From positions 186,001 through 250,000 of the forward strand of contig NZ_BSFI01000023.1 of the NCBI RefSeq assembly GCF_027922265.1: a DNA stretch of 64,000 nt. The letters run 5' to 3'. Positions 9,993-17,914 of the stretch are shown here, one piece after another (position 1 is the stretch's first letter; every line of letters starts with the position of its first letter). This stretch comes from Hansschlegelia plantiphila. Lineage in GTDB: Bacteria; Pseudomonadota; Alphaproteobacteria; Rhizobiales; Methylopilaceae. The position numbers and the translations under genes are program-made. The notes beneath the pieces are model-generated. The model was given only the letters and a program-made list of their open reading frames with translations. It searched no databases and was not told the origin of the DNA.

Positions 9993-10376
9993 TTGCCGGC
10001 GGCTCACATCGGCGCCGGAGCGCCCGCAGCGGCGAACCCGGCGTTGCTTCACCTCATCCTCGACGTGCTCGACGACAACAAGGCTGAAGAGACCGTGGTC
10101 ATCGACCTGCGAGGCAAATCCTCGCTGGCCGACGAGATGGTGATCTCTACCGGCCGGTCTAACCGCCATGTCGGCGCGATCGCCGACAAGCTGGTCGAAG
10201 AGATCAAGAAAGGCGGCCACGGCAAGGTCGTCGTCGAAGGTCTGCCCCATTGCGACTGGGTGCTGATCGACGCAGGCGACGTGATCGTCCACCTGTTCCG
10301 CCCGGAAGTCCGCGCCTTCTACAATCTCGAGAAGATGTGGTCAGAGGGTCGCCCGGTCGAAGGCGCGCTTTCCTGA
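9993..10376 (+). CDS. rsfS: Ribosome silencing factor RsfS
   Basis: RsfS binds L14 on the 50S subunit and blocks subunit joining when nutrients are short. The 127-residue product has the family core [32 protein letters not shown], and [27 protein letters not shown]. It starts at TTG 9993 with AAGGAG at the right spacing; no in-frame ATG or GTG lies nearby upstream. It is followed 7 bases later by rlmH, the standard neighbour. Confidence 0.95.
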   Translation: [127 protein letters not shown]

Positions 10377-10383
10377 TCTGACC

Positions 10384-10866
10384 GTGCGCCTGGTCATCGC
10401 AGCGGTCGGTCGGCTCAAGGCCGGGCCGGAACGTGAACTGGTGGCGCGCTATGTCGAGCGCACCGGCCAGATCGGACGCGGCCTCGGCGTCGATGCGCCG
10501 GAGATCATCGAACTCGACGAGGCCCGCGGACGTCGTCCCGACGAGCGCAAGCGCGACGAAGCGACGGCCCTTCGAACGGCGATCGGGACGAAGCTCGCGG
10601 TCATTGCCTTGGACGAGGGCGGCCGCACCATGTCCAGCGAGGCTTTCGCAAGCGATCTCGGCCGCCGCCGCGACGACGGAGCGGCCGGCGTCGCCTTCGT
10701 GATCGGCGGCGCGGACGGGCTCGCGATTGATTTCCTGGCGGCGGCGGACGGGCGGCTCGCCTTCGGCGCGATGACGTGGCCTCACCAGATCGTGCGTATC
10801 CTGCTCGCCGAACAGCTCTATCGCGCCGCCACCATTCTTGCGGGGCACCCCTACCATCGCAGTTGA
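10384..10866 (+). CDS. rlmH: 23S rRNA pseudouridine(1915)-N3-methyltransferase RlmH
   Basis: SPOUT-family methyltransferase that uses SAM to modify pseudouridine 1915 in helix 69 of 23S rRNA. The 160-residue protein has the knot motifs ALDEGGRTMSSEAFA and FVIGGADG, and ends LLAEQLYRA-TILAGHPYHRS, as the family does. It starts at GTG 10384, just after rsfS, and is certainly co-transcribed with it. Confidence 0.95.
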   Translation: MRLVIAAVGRLKAGPERELVARYVERTGQIGRGLGVDAPEIIELDEARGRRPDERKRDEATALRTAIGTKLAVIALDEGGRTMSSEAFASDLGRRRDDGAAGVAFVIGGADGLAIDFLAAADGRLAFGAMTWPHQIVRILLAEQLYRAATILAGHPYHRS

Positions 10867-10937
10867 GGCCGCCGCGCGCCTTCTCCCTGACCGGCGTGGT
10901 TGACGAACCCTTAACGGCGCGCGCTTCAAATAACGCG

Positions 10938-12230
10938 ATGATGCGCGCTTCGCTTCGCACGCTGTTGCTCTGTCTTGCTTTGGCCGGCGCCGCGGCCGCC
11001 AGGGCGGAGGAAGCCGCGCCTGCGCCAGATCCCGCCGCCGAGCAACGGAAGGCGCTCGAGATCGCCCGGGAGAACCTCAAGGCGACGCAAGAGCGGCGCG
11101 AACGGCTGGCGGCGGAGATCGAGGCGCTGAAGGGCGAACGCGGCAAGCTGCAGACCGCGCTGATCGACACCGCCGCCGCGCTTCGTGAAAAAGAACCTGC
11201 GGTGCAGGACCGCGAGAAACGAATCGCCGATCTCGCGGAGTCGGAGCGCCAGCTGAAGGCCTCGCTGGTGGCGCGCCGCGGCGTTCTCGCAGATGTGATC
11301 GCGGCCCTCCAGCGCATGGGACGGCAGCCGCCGCCCGCGCTGCTCGTCCGTCCGAACGACGCGCTCGAAGCCATCCGGTCCGCCATCCTGCTCGGCGCCG
11401 TTGTGCCAGACATGCGCGCGGAAGCCGAGGCGCTGGCCTCCGATCTGCGTGAGATGGCGCGGCTCAAGGGCATGCTGACTGGGGAGCGCGATGCGCTCGC
11501 CCATGAGATGGAGGGGCTCGGCGCCGAGCGAGAGCGGCTCACCGCGCTGGTCGACGAACGCCAGCGCCAGCTTGGCCAGCAGCAGGCCGAACTGACCTCG
11601 GAAGGCGACAAGGCCGGATTGATCGCGCGGAACGTCGGCGATCTCGAAACATTGATCTCGAAGATGGAACAGCAGCAGGCGCGCGCCGCCGCCGACGCCG
11701 CGAAGCAGGCGCCGCCTCCCGATCAATCTGGCAAGGTCGACATGGCGGCGCTGCATGACGCCGCGCGCCTGGCGCCCGCGATACCGTTCGAAAAGGCCCG
11801 GGGCATGCTGTCGATGCCGGTCTCCGGCAATCGCGTCCTCGACTTCGGACAAACCAACGGCGCCGGCCTCGCGGAGCAGGGGATATCGATCGCGGCCTCG
11901 CCCGGCGCGACCGTGACCGCCCCTTGCGACAGCTGGGTGGTCTACGCCGGTCCGTTCCGCTCCTATCGGCAAGTCTTGATCCTGAACGCCGGCGGCGGCT
12001 ATTATGTCGTGCTCGCGGGAATGGAGCGGATTAACGTCGCGCTGAATCAGTTCGTCCTTGCAGGCGAGCCGGTTGCGGCGATGCAGGGCGGCGCTGCGGC
12101 GTCCGGGGACGCGGGTTCCCCTTCCGCTTCAGCGCGACCCGTGCTCTACGTCGAGTTCCGCAAGGATCGCGGATCGATCGACCCGTCGCCCTGGTGGGCC
12201 GGTACTTCAGGCGAAAAGGCAGGCGGCTGA
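10938..12230 (+). CDS. EnvC-like murein hydrolase activator with degenerate LytM domain
   Basis: Periplasmic coiled-coil protein of 430 residues, probably an activator of cell-wall amidases at division. It has a signal peptide (residues 1-24, ending ARA), long coiled coils at about 35-265, and a C-terminal M23/LytM domain at about 290-425. The zinc ligands are lost. Where an active peptidase has HxGxD this protein reads LAEQGISI, and where it has HxH it reads VLYVEF. E. coli EnvC is degenerate in the same way and acts by activating amidases. Start ATG 10938 sits directly before the signal peptide. The stop overlaps the start of ctpA (TGATG), so the two are translationally coupled. Confidence 0.85.
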   Translation: MMRASLRTLLLCLALAGAAAARAEEAAPAPDPAAEQRKALEIARENLKATQERRERLAAEIEALKGERGKLQTALIDTAAALREKEPAVQDREKRIADLAESERQLKASLVARRGVLADVIAALQRMGRQPPPALLVRPNDALEAIRSAILLGAVVPDMRAEAEALASDLREMARLKGMLTGERDALAHEMEGLGAERERLTALVDERQRQLGQQQAELTSEGDKAGLIARNVGDLETLISKMEQQQARAAADAAKQAPPPDQSGKVDMAALHDAARLAPAIPFEKARGMLSMPVSGNRVLDFGQTNGAGLAEQGISIAASPGATVTAPCDSWVVYAGPFRSYRQVLILNAGGGYYVVLAGMERINVALNQFVLAGEPVAAMQGGAAASGDAGSPSASARPVLYVEFRKDRGSIDPSPWWAGTSGEKAGG

Positions 12231-13558
12231 TGCGTAAGGTTTCCCTGGTCCTGTTCGGCGCCGTGTTTGGCGCTTCCGCGGCCGGAATGGCGCTGCAGCC
12301 CCGGACGTTCTTCGGCTCCGTGGCCGAGGCCGCCGGCGCCGCCGACACCTACCGCCAGCTCAATCTGTTCGGCGACGTGTTCGAGCGCGTCCGCTCCGAC
12401 TATGTCGAGAAGCCGGACGACGGCAAGCTCGTCGAGAACGCCATCAACGGCATGCTTTCGAGCCTCGATCCGCATTCCAGCTACATGGACGCCAAGGCGT
12501 TCAAGGAGATGCGCACCAACACGGACGGCGAATTCGGCGGGCTCGGCATCAAGGTTCAGATGTTTGAGAACGCGATCCGCGTCGAAGGCGCGATCGACGA
12601 CACGCCGGCCGCTCGGGCCGGCATCATGGCGAAGGACGTCATCACGGCGCTCGACGGCCAGCCGGTCGAAGGCCTGACCCTCGAGCAGGCGGTCGACAAG
12701 ATGCGCGGGCCGATCAACACGCCGATCACGCTCACGATCAAGCGCGAAGGCCAGGACAAGCCCCTCGAGGTCAAGCTGGTCCGCGACAAGATCAAGCTCG
12801 ACTCGGTGAAGTGGGAAGTCGCGAGCGACGACATCGGCTACATCCGCGTCAGCCAGTTCAATGCGACCACCTTCGAGGGCCTGAGCAAGGGCATCGACGC
12901 AATCGAGGACAAGGTTCCGGCCGACAAGCTCAAGGGCTTCGTCATCGACCTGCGCAACAATCCGGGCGGCTTGCTCGACCAGGCGATCGCGGTCTCCGAC
13001 GCGTTCCTGGAGCGTGGCGAAATCGTCTCGACCCGCGGCCGGAATCCTGACGAGTCGCAGCGCTTCAACGCGAGGCCCGGCGATCTGGCCAAGGGCAAGC
13101 CCGTGATCGTGCTGACGAATGGCGGCTCCGCCTCGGCGTCCGAGATCGTCGCCGGCGCCCTGCAGGACCAGAAGCGCGCGACCATCCTCGGCACGCGCTC
13201 CTTCGGCAAGGGTTCGGTGCAGACCATCATCCCGCTCGGCAGCAACGGCGCGATCCGCCTGACCACCGCGCGCTACTACACGCCGTCGGGCAAGTCGATT
13301 CAGGCCAAGGGCATCATCCCGGACATCGAGGTGAACGAGGAAATTCCGGCCGACCTGAAGGACAAGGACTTCGACACCAAGGGCGAAGCCGGATTGAAGG
13401 GCCACCTCAAGAACGGCGACGAAGAACAGGGCGGCTCCTCGGCCTACATCCCGCCGGACCGCAAGGACGACAAGCAGTTGAACTATGCGTTCGACCTGAT
13501 GCACGGCATCCAGTCCAACGCCAACTTCCCGCCTCAGGGCAAGACGAGCGCGAACTGA
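12230..13558 (+). CDS. ctpA: C-terminal processing peptidase CtpA (S41 family)
   Basis: Periplasmic serine protease of the CtpA/Prc family that trims envelope proteins, including cell-wall hydrolases. The 442-residue protein has a signal sequence (residues 1-27), a PDZ domain at about 90-170 (EFGGLGIKV, GIMAKDVITALDG) and the S41 catalytic domain with serine in NGGSASASEIVAG and lysine in GTRSFGKGSVQT. The start codon shares one base with the envC-like stop. CtpA next to an EnvC-like activator is standard in Rhizobiales and suggests joint control of murein hydrolysis. Confidence 0.95.
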   Translation: MRKVSLVLFGAVFGASAAGMALQPRTFFGSVAEAAGAADTYRQLNLFGDVFERVRSDYVEKPDDGKLVENAINGMLSSLDPHSSYMDAKAFKEMRTNTDGEFGGLGIKVQMFENAIRVEGAIDDTPAARAGIMAKDVITALDGQPVEGLTLEQAVDKMRGPINTPITLTIKREGQDKPLEVKLVRDKIKLDSVKWEVASDDIGYIRVSQFNATTFEGLSKGIDAIEDKVPADKLKGFVIDLRNNPGGLLDQAIAVSDAFLERGEIVSTRGRNPDESQRFNARPGDLAKGKPVIVLTNGGSASASEIVAGALQDQKRATILGTRSFGKGSVQTIIPLGSNGAIRLTTARYYTPSGKSIQAKGIIPDIEVNEEIPADLKDKDFDTKGEAGLKGHLKNGDEEQGGSSAYIPPDRKDDKQLNYAFDLMHGIQSNANFPPQGKTSAN

Positions 13559-13583
13559 CGCTCCGACGTTCCGCCTCTTCTCC

Positions 13584-13614
13584 GGCCGCCGGGAACGCAA
13601 GTTCTTCGGCGGCC
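13584..13614 (+). terminator. Hairpin terminator after ctpA
   Basis: An 8-bp stem, GGCCGCCG (13584-13591) with CGGCGGCC (13607-13614), stacks on an inner GAAC/GTTC stem closed by a GCAA tetraloop. It begins 25 bases after the ctpA stop. No T-run follows. Confidence 0.5.
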
Positions 13615-13659
13615 GCTTCGCGAATCCGCTAGGGTCCGAACGATCGGGCGGGATTTTGC

Positions 13660-14835
13660 ATGATAGGGCACGACCTCGAAAAGCCGATGACGGCGCGCTC
13701 CGGCCGCAAGCCTGGCCGGCCGCCGCGTTACGACGCCTCGATGATCGCAGCCTTCGCCGTCGGCGCGTCGCTCGCCCTGATCGGGTTCTGGGCGCTTCTC
13801 GTGAAGGATCCGCTTGGCGGCGAGCCGGTGGCGACCGCCGTCATCCAGCGTCATGTCGTGCGGTCCGTCGCCGCGACGCCTGCGACTACGGCCGGCTACG
13901 CCGCCGCGCCTGCGGTCGCGTCCTCCCGTAATGGAATCCCGGTCGTGCGCCCCGGAGAGCCGCTGCCGAAATCAGGCCCCGTCATCATCCGCCTGCCGGG
14001 CGGGGAGGACGCCGCCGAGGACGCCTCCGCCCCGGCGAAGGAAGCGCAGACCGCGATGCTCGAGGACAGCGCCTACGGGCCGCTGCCGCGCGTCGCGCCG
14101 GACGGGCGCCGGCCGCTCGACGTCTATGCCCGGCCAAGCCCGGGCGCCGCTGGCGCGCCCCGCGTCGCGCTGATCGTCGCGGGGCTCGGCGTCGGTCGGG
14201 ACGCGACGCTTTCGGCGATCCGGAGCCTTCCCGGCGCCGTCACCTTCGCGTTCTCGCCCTATGGGCAGGACGTCGCCGATCTCGTCGCCAAGGCGCGCGG
14301 AGCGGGCCATGAAGTGCTGATCCAGGCGCCGATGGAGCCCTTTGGCTATCCCTCGAACGACACCGGGCCGCAGACCTTGCTGACCGCGCTTCCGGCCTCG
14401 GCCAATCTGGAGCGACTTCGCTGGGCGCTTGGCCGCGCAAAAGGCTATGTCGGCGTCGCGCCGCTCGGCGGCGGCAAGTTTCTCGAAGCCGAGGCTTCGC
14501 TCTCGCCGGTCTTCATCGAACTCGCGCGCCGCGGCCTGATGTTCGCTGCGGCGTCCGCGGGCGACAACGGCCATTTCTCGGAGCTCGCGGAGCGCGCAGG
14601 CCTCACTCATGCCAAGCCGGCGACGGCGATCGACGTCGTGGCCGATCCCGCCGCGATCGACGATGCTCTCGCCGACCTCGAGCGCGCCGCGAAGCAGGGC
14701 CAGGTGGCGGTGGGGTGGATAAACGCTTCGCCGCTCGGCCTGACGCGCATCGACGTCTGGCTGGCGGGCCTCGCCGACCGAGGCGTCACTCTGGCGCCGG
14801 CGAGCGCCGCCGTCGGCTCGCAGGGCCCGTCGTGA
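13660..14835 (+). CDS. Divergent polysaccharide deacetylase family protein
   Basis: Member of the divergent polysaccharide deacetylase family (YibQ/DUF610), found after ctpA in many alphaproteobacteria; its enzymatic role is unproven. The 391-residue protein has one N-terminal membrane anchor (about residues 28-48, ASMIAAFAVGASLALIGFW), an alanine/proline-rich linker, and a (beta/alpha)-barrel-like domain from about 165 (PRVALIVAGLGVG, ALPGAVTFAFSPYG, HEVLIQAPMEPFGYP). The domain is expected in the periplasm. Start ATG 13660; ATG 13687 is an alternative. The stop overlaps the rppH start by four bases. Confidence 0.85.
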   Translation: MIGHDLEKPMTARSGRKPGRPPRYDASMIAAFAVGASLALIGFWALLVKDPLGGEPVATAVIQRHVVRSVAATPATTAGYAAAPAVASSRNGIPVVRPGEPLPKSGPVIIRLPGGEDAAEDASAPAKEAQTAMLEDSAYGPLPRVAPDGRRPLDVYARPSPGAAGAPRVALIVAGLGVGRDATLSAIRSLPGAVTFAFSPYGQDVADLVAKARGAGHEVLIQAPMEPFGYPSNDTGPQTLLTALPASANLERLRWALGRAKGYVGVAPLGGGKFLEAEASLSPVFIELARRGLMFAAASAGDNGHFSELAERAGLTHAKPATAIDVVADPAAIDDALADLERAAKQGQVAVGWINASPLGLTRIDVWLAGLADRGVTLAPASAAVGSQGPS

Positions 14836-15344
14836 GCGTCGCTTCGCGCGGCGAGGCGCGTCCGGCGGCCTACCGACGCTGCGTCGGCGTCATGCTGCTG
14901 AACAAGGAGGGACTCGTGTTCGTCGGCAAGCGCCGCCGCGGCGACGGCGATCCGGACCGCCTGGAGTATCAGTGGCAGATGCCGCAGGGCGGCGTCGACC
15001 GCAATGAGGAGCCGCTCGCAGCGGCCTGGCGCGAACTGTTCGAGGAGACCGGCGTGCGCTCGGCCGAAGTGTTGGCGATCGCGCCCGAGTGGTACGCTTA
15101 CGACTTCCCGCCCGATGTTCTCGCACGCACCCGCTCCGGCAAGTTCGTCGGCCAGACCCAGCTCTGGTTCGCATTCCGCTTCACCGGCGACGAGAGCGAG
15201 ATCGACCTCTCGGCTCCCGGCCACAAGCCGGAGTTCTCGGAGTGGCGCTGGACCCGGCTTTCAGAGCTGCCGGCTCTGATCGTGCCGTTCAAGCGGCCGG
15301 TCTACGAGAACGTGGTCAAAGCCTTCGCGCACCTTGCCGCGTAA
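14832..15344 (+). CDS. rppH: RNA pyrophosphohydrolase (Nudix)
   Basis: Removes pyrophosphate from the 5' end of mRNA and so starts RNase E-dependent decay; also similar to diadenosine polyphosphate hydrolases. The 170-residue protein has an intact Nudix box (residues about 49-71, starting GGVDRNEEP and ending RELFEETGV), preceded by YQWQMPQGG as in RppH. The GTG start at 14832 overlaps the previous stop (GTGA), and the frame upstream has no family similarity. Confidence 0.92.
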   Translation: MSVASRGEARPAAYRRCVGVMLLNKEGLVFVGKRRRGDGDPDRLEYQWQMPQGGVDRNEEPLAAAWRELFEETGVRSAEVLAIAPEWYAYDFPPDVLARTRSGKFVGQTQLWFAFRFTGDESEIDLSAPGHKPEFSEWRWTRLSELPALIVPFKRPVYENVVKAFAHLAA

Positions 15345-15350
15345 CGCACG

Positions 15351-16955
15351 ATGAGCCGGGCGCATGACGATCTCCGGGCGTCCTTCCGGTGGGATATCCC
15401 TGAGCGCTTCAACCTCGCCGAAGCGATCTGCGATCGCTGGGCGCGGGCCGAGCCGGGCCGACCGGCGGTCCTGACCAAGCGGTCGGGCGAGGCGCTCGTT
15501 TTCACGAGCTACGGCGACCTGCGGGCCGCCTCGCTGGCGCTTGCCGCGGGGCTGGAAGACCGCGGCGTTTCACGCGGCGACCGTGTCGCGCTGCTGCTGC
15601 CGCAGGGCGTCGAGGCGGTCGTCGGCCATCTCGCGGCGTCACGGCTGGCGGCGATCGCCGTGCCCTGCGCGCTCGCCTTCGGCCCGGACGCGCTCTCGTG
15701 GCGCCTGCGGGATTCGGGCGCGAAGGCGCTCGTCTCATGCGCCGCGGGGCTCGCCACGCTGAGGGCGATCAGCGAACCGCTCCCGGATCTTGAGGTCATC
15801 GTCTCGACGGACGGCGCGGACGGCGATGCGCTCGGCTACCGGACGCTGATCGCAGCCGGCGGAGCGGTCGAGACCGCCACCACCACGCCGGACGACCCGG
15901 CGCTGATGATCTACACCTCCGGCACCACCGGCGCGCCGAAGGGCGCGCTGCACGGCGGAAGGGTGCTGCTCGGCCACCTGCCGGGGTTTCGCATGACCCA
16001 TGAAGGCTTTCCGCGCCCCGGCGACCGAGCCTGGACGCCAGCGGACTGGGCCTGGGCGGGCGGCTTGCTCAACCTGATGATGCCAGCGCTGCATGACGGC
16101 GTCGCCGTCGTCGCCAGTCCGCGTACGAAGTTCGATCCCGACGCCGCCTTCGCTCTGGTCGATGAGGCGCGCGTGCGCAACGCCTTCATTCCCCCGACCG
16201 CGCTTCGCCTGATGGCGCAGGTCGAACGACCACGTGAAAAGCGCCTGCTCCGTCTCAGAAGCGTCGTCTCGGCCGGCGAACGGCTCGGCGAGGCGACATG
16301 GAGCTGGGCGCGTGACGAACTCGGCGTGGTGGTCAACGAGGTCTACGGACAGACCGAGTGCAATTACGTGCTGGCGTCGGCGGCCGCGCTCGGCGTCTCC
16401 CGGCCGGGCTTCACCGGCAAGCCTGCGCCCGGCCACGAGGTCTCGCTGTTCTCGCCCGATGGCGAGCCTACGGCTGTTGGCGAGCCGGGCGAGATCTGCG
16501 TCCGGCGGCCGGACCCCGTGATGTTCCTGCGCTACTGGAATCAGCCCGAGGCGACGGAGGCGAAGTTCCGGGGCGACTGGCTGACGACCGGCGACCAGGC
16601 GATTATGGATGGCGACGGCTATTTTCGGTTCGTCGGCCGCGACGACGACGTCATCACCTCGTCCGGCTACCGCATCGGCCCCGGCGACATCGAGGAGTGC
16701 CTCGCACGCCATCCCGCGGTCGCGCTCGCCGCAGCCGTCGGTAAGCCTGACGCCTTGCGCACCGAGATTGTGAAGGCCTATGTCCAGCTAAAGCCTGACG
16801 TCACCGGCGATGCGGCGCTTGCGGACGAACTTCGCCGCTTCGTGCGCGTGAGGCTCTCCGCACATGAATACCCGCGTGAGATCGCATTCGTCGACGAGCT
16901 GCCGCTGACGACGACCGGCAAGCTGATCCGGCGGGCGCTCAGGGAGCGGGAGTAA
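15351..16955 (+). CDS. Acyl-CoA synthetase (acetyl-CoA synthetase-like, MACS type)
   Basis: Adenylate-forming enzyme that activates a short- or medium-chain acid to its CoA thioester. The 534-residue protein has the P-loop LMIYTSGTTGAPKGALHG (about 184-201), the A5 motif NEVYGQTECN, the GDWLTTGDQA aspartate motif, the hinge GRDDDVITSSGYRIGPGDIE and the terminal lysine in LPLTTTGKLIRR. Overall it resembles medium-chain acyl-CoA synthetases of the acetyl-CoA synthetase type. It begins 6 bases after rppH and converges with the cupin gene 5 bases away. The acid used is unknown. Confidence 0.88.
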   Translation: MSRAHDDLRASFRWDIPERFNLAEAICDRWARAEPGRPAVLTKRSGEALVFTSYGDLRAASLALAAGLEDRGVSRGDRVALLLPQGVEAVVGHLAASRLAAIAVPCALAFGPDALSWRLRDSGAKALVSCAAGLATLRAISEPLPDLEVIVSTDGADGDALGYRTLIAAGGAVETATTTPDDPALMIYTSGTTGAPKGALHGGRVLLGHLPGFRMTHEGFPRPGDRAWTPADWAWAGGLLNLMMPALHDGVAVVASPRTKFDPDAAFALVDEARVRNAFIPPTALRLMAQVERPREKRLLRLRSVVSAGERLGEATWSWARDELGVVVNEVYGQTECNYVLASAAALGVSRPGFTGKPAPGHEVSLFSPDGEPTAVGEPGEICVRRPDPVMFLRYWNQPEATEAKFRGDWLTTGDQAIMDGDGYFRFVGRDDDVITSSGYRIGPGDIEECLARHPAVALAAAVGKPDALRTEIVKAYVQLKPDVTGDAALADELRRFVRVRLSAHEYPREIAFVDELPLTTTGKLIRRALRERE

Positions 16956-16960
16956 CCGTT

Positions 16961-17914
16961 TCACGCGGCCTTCTTCTGCTCGGCCGCCTTCTGGGCCTCG
17001 TAGAAATAGTTCGCTTTCTTGCCGAACACGACGCCGCGCAGGAAGCGGCGCATCGACTCGTTGCGGCGCAGCGGCTCCAGCATCGCGCGGGCGGCGGTGT
17101 AGGCCGCGACCTTCATGCCGTCGAGAGCAGGCTTCTGGCCAGGCGCGGCCTGCGCGAAGCCCTTCTCGCGCAGCCATGCGTTCATGAAGATCAGCTTGTT
17201 CCGACGCACCACATCCGCGGAACGCCAGGTGATCGCCATCGAGATCGAATAGCTGTCGCCCGTGCGCACCCAGTGCGGCACCTGGTAGGGCACGAACACG
17301 CCTTCGCCGGGCTTCAGGTCGTAGACCTTGGCGCGCGCCTCGAAGCTCTCCTGATAGGGCAGGTTGCGATGCTTCGACGGCGCGCTTTCGAGCATCTCCT
17401 CGGAGACCAGCGAGCGGTCCTCGTTGTCGAACAGATGGAAGAACTTCGGTCCGTGGATCTGGACGAAGAAATTGTCCTCGTTGTCGCAATGGAAGGGCGT
17501 GGTCGAGTTCGCCGAGGACACGAAGATGTAGCCCTCGATGTCCTTGAAACTCGCGCCGTCGAGGCTCGTGTGGCCAAGCTGCTTCGCGATGGAGAGCAGG
17601 GCCTCCTCCATCATCGCGCGATAGGCCGGCACGGTCTCGACGCGCTTAAGGACCATCCAGGCGCCGGCGGTCTCGATCTTGGCGACGACCTCCTCGGGCG
17701 GAAGGTCGACGAGCGGCGTCTCCTCCGCCTTCTGGTTCACCGAGACCTTCCCGGAATTGTACTCGATACGGTCCTTCTCCAGCTCCTTGGTGAGCTCGAT
17801 CAGCCGCGGCAGCTGCAGCAGCGGGTTCGAGACGAGGTCGTGCTGGATGCGGAAATGGCGGAGCGGGTAGTTGGCGGCGAGCTCGGCGGCGTCTGCTCTG
17901 ATATGTGCGGTCAT
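16961..17914 (-). CDS. JmjC-like cupin protein (putative Fe(II)/2-oxoglutarate oxygenase)
   Basis: A 317-residue cupin-like protein that probably hydroxylates a small molecule or protein. The metal site is intact: H142-C-D144 in TPFHCDNEDNFF and the distal H214 in VPYQVPHWVRTG. The IHGPKFFHLF segment between them is typical of JmjC-like cupins. It overlaps the upstream flippase-acyltransferase gene by four bases (ATGA), so both are translated as a pair, and it may modify the same product. It starts at ATG 17914 because the frame upstream is only a shadow of that gene. The substrate is unknown. Confidence 0.75.
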   Translation of the reverse strand: MTAHIRADAAELAANYPLRHFRIQHDLVSNPLLQLPRLIELTKELEKDRIEYNSGKVSVNQKAEETPLVDLPPEEVVAKIETAGAWMVLKRVETVPAYRAMMEEALLSIAKQLGHTSLDGASFKDIEGYIFVSSANSTTPFHCDNEDNFFVQIHGPKFFHLFDNEDRSLVSEEMLESAPSKHRNLPYQESFEARAKVYDLKPGEGVFVPYQVPHWVRTGDSYSISMAITWRSADVVRRNKLIFMNAWLREKGFAQAAPGQKPALDGMKVAAYTAARAMLEPLRRNESMRRFLRGVVFGKKANYFYEAQKAAEQKKAA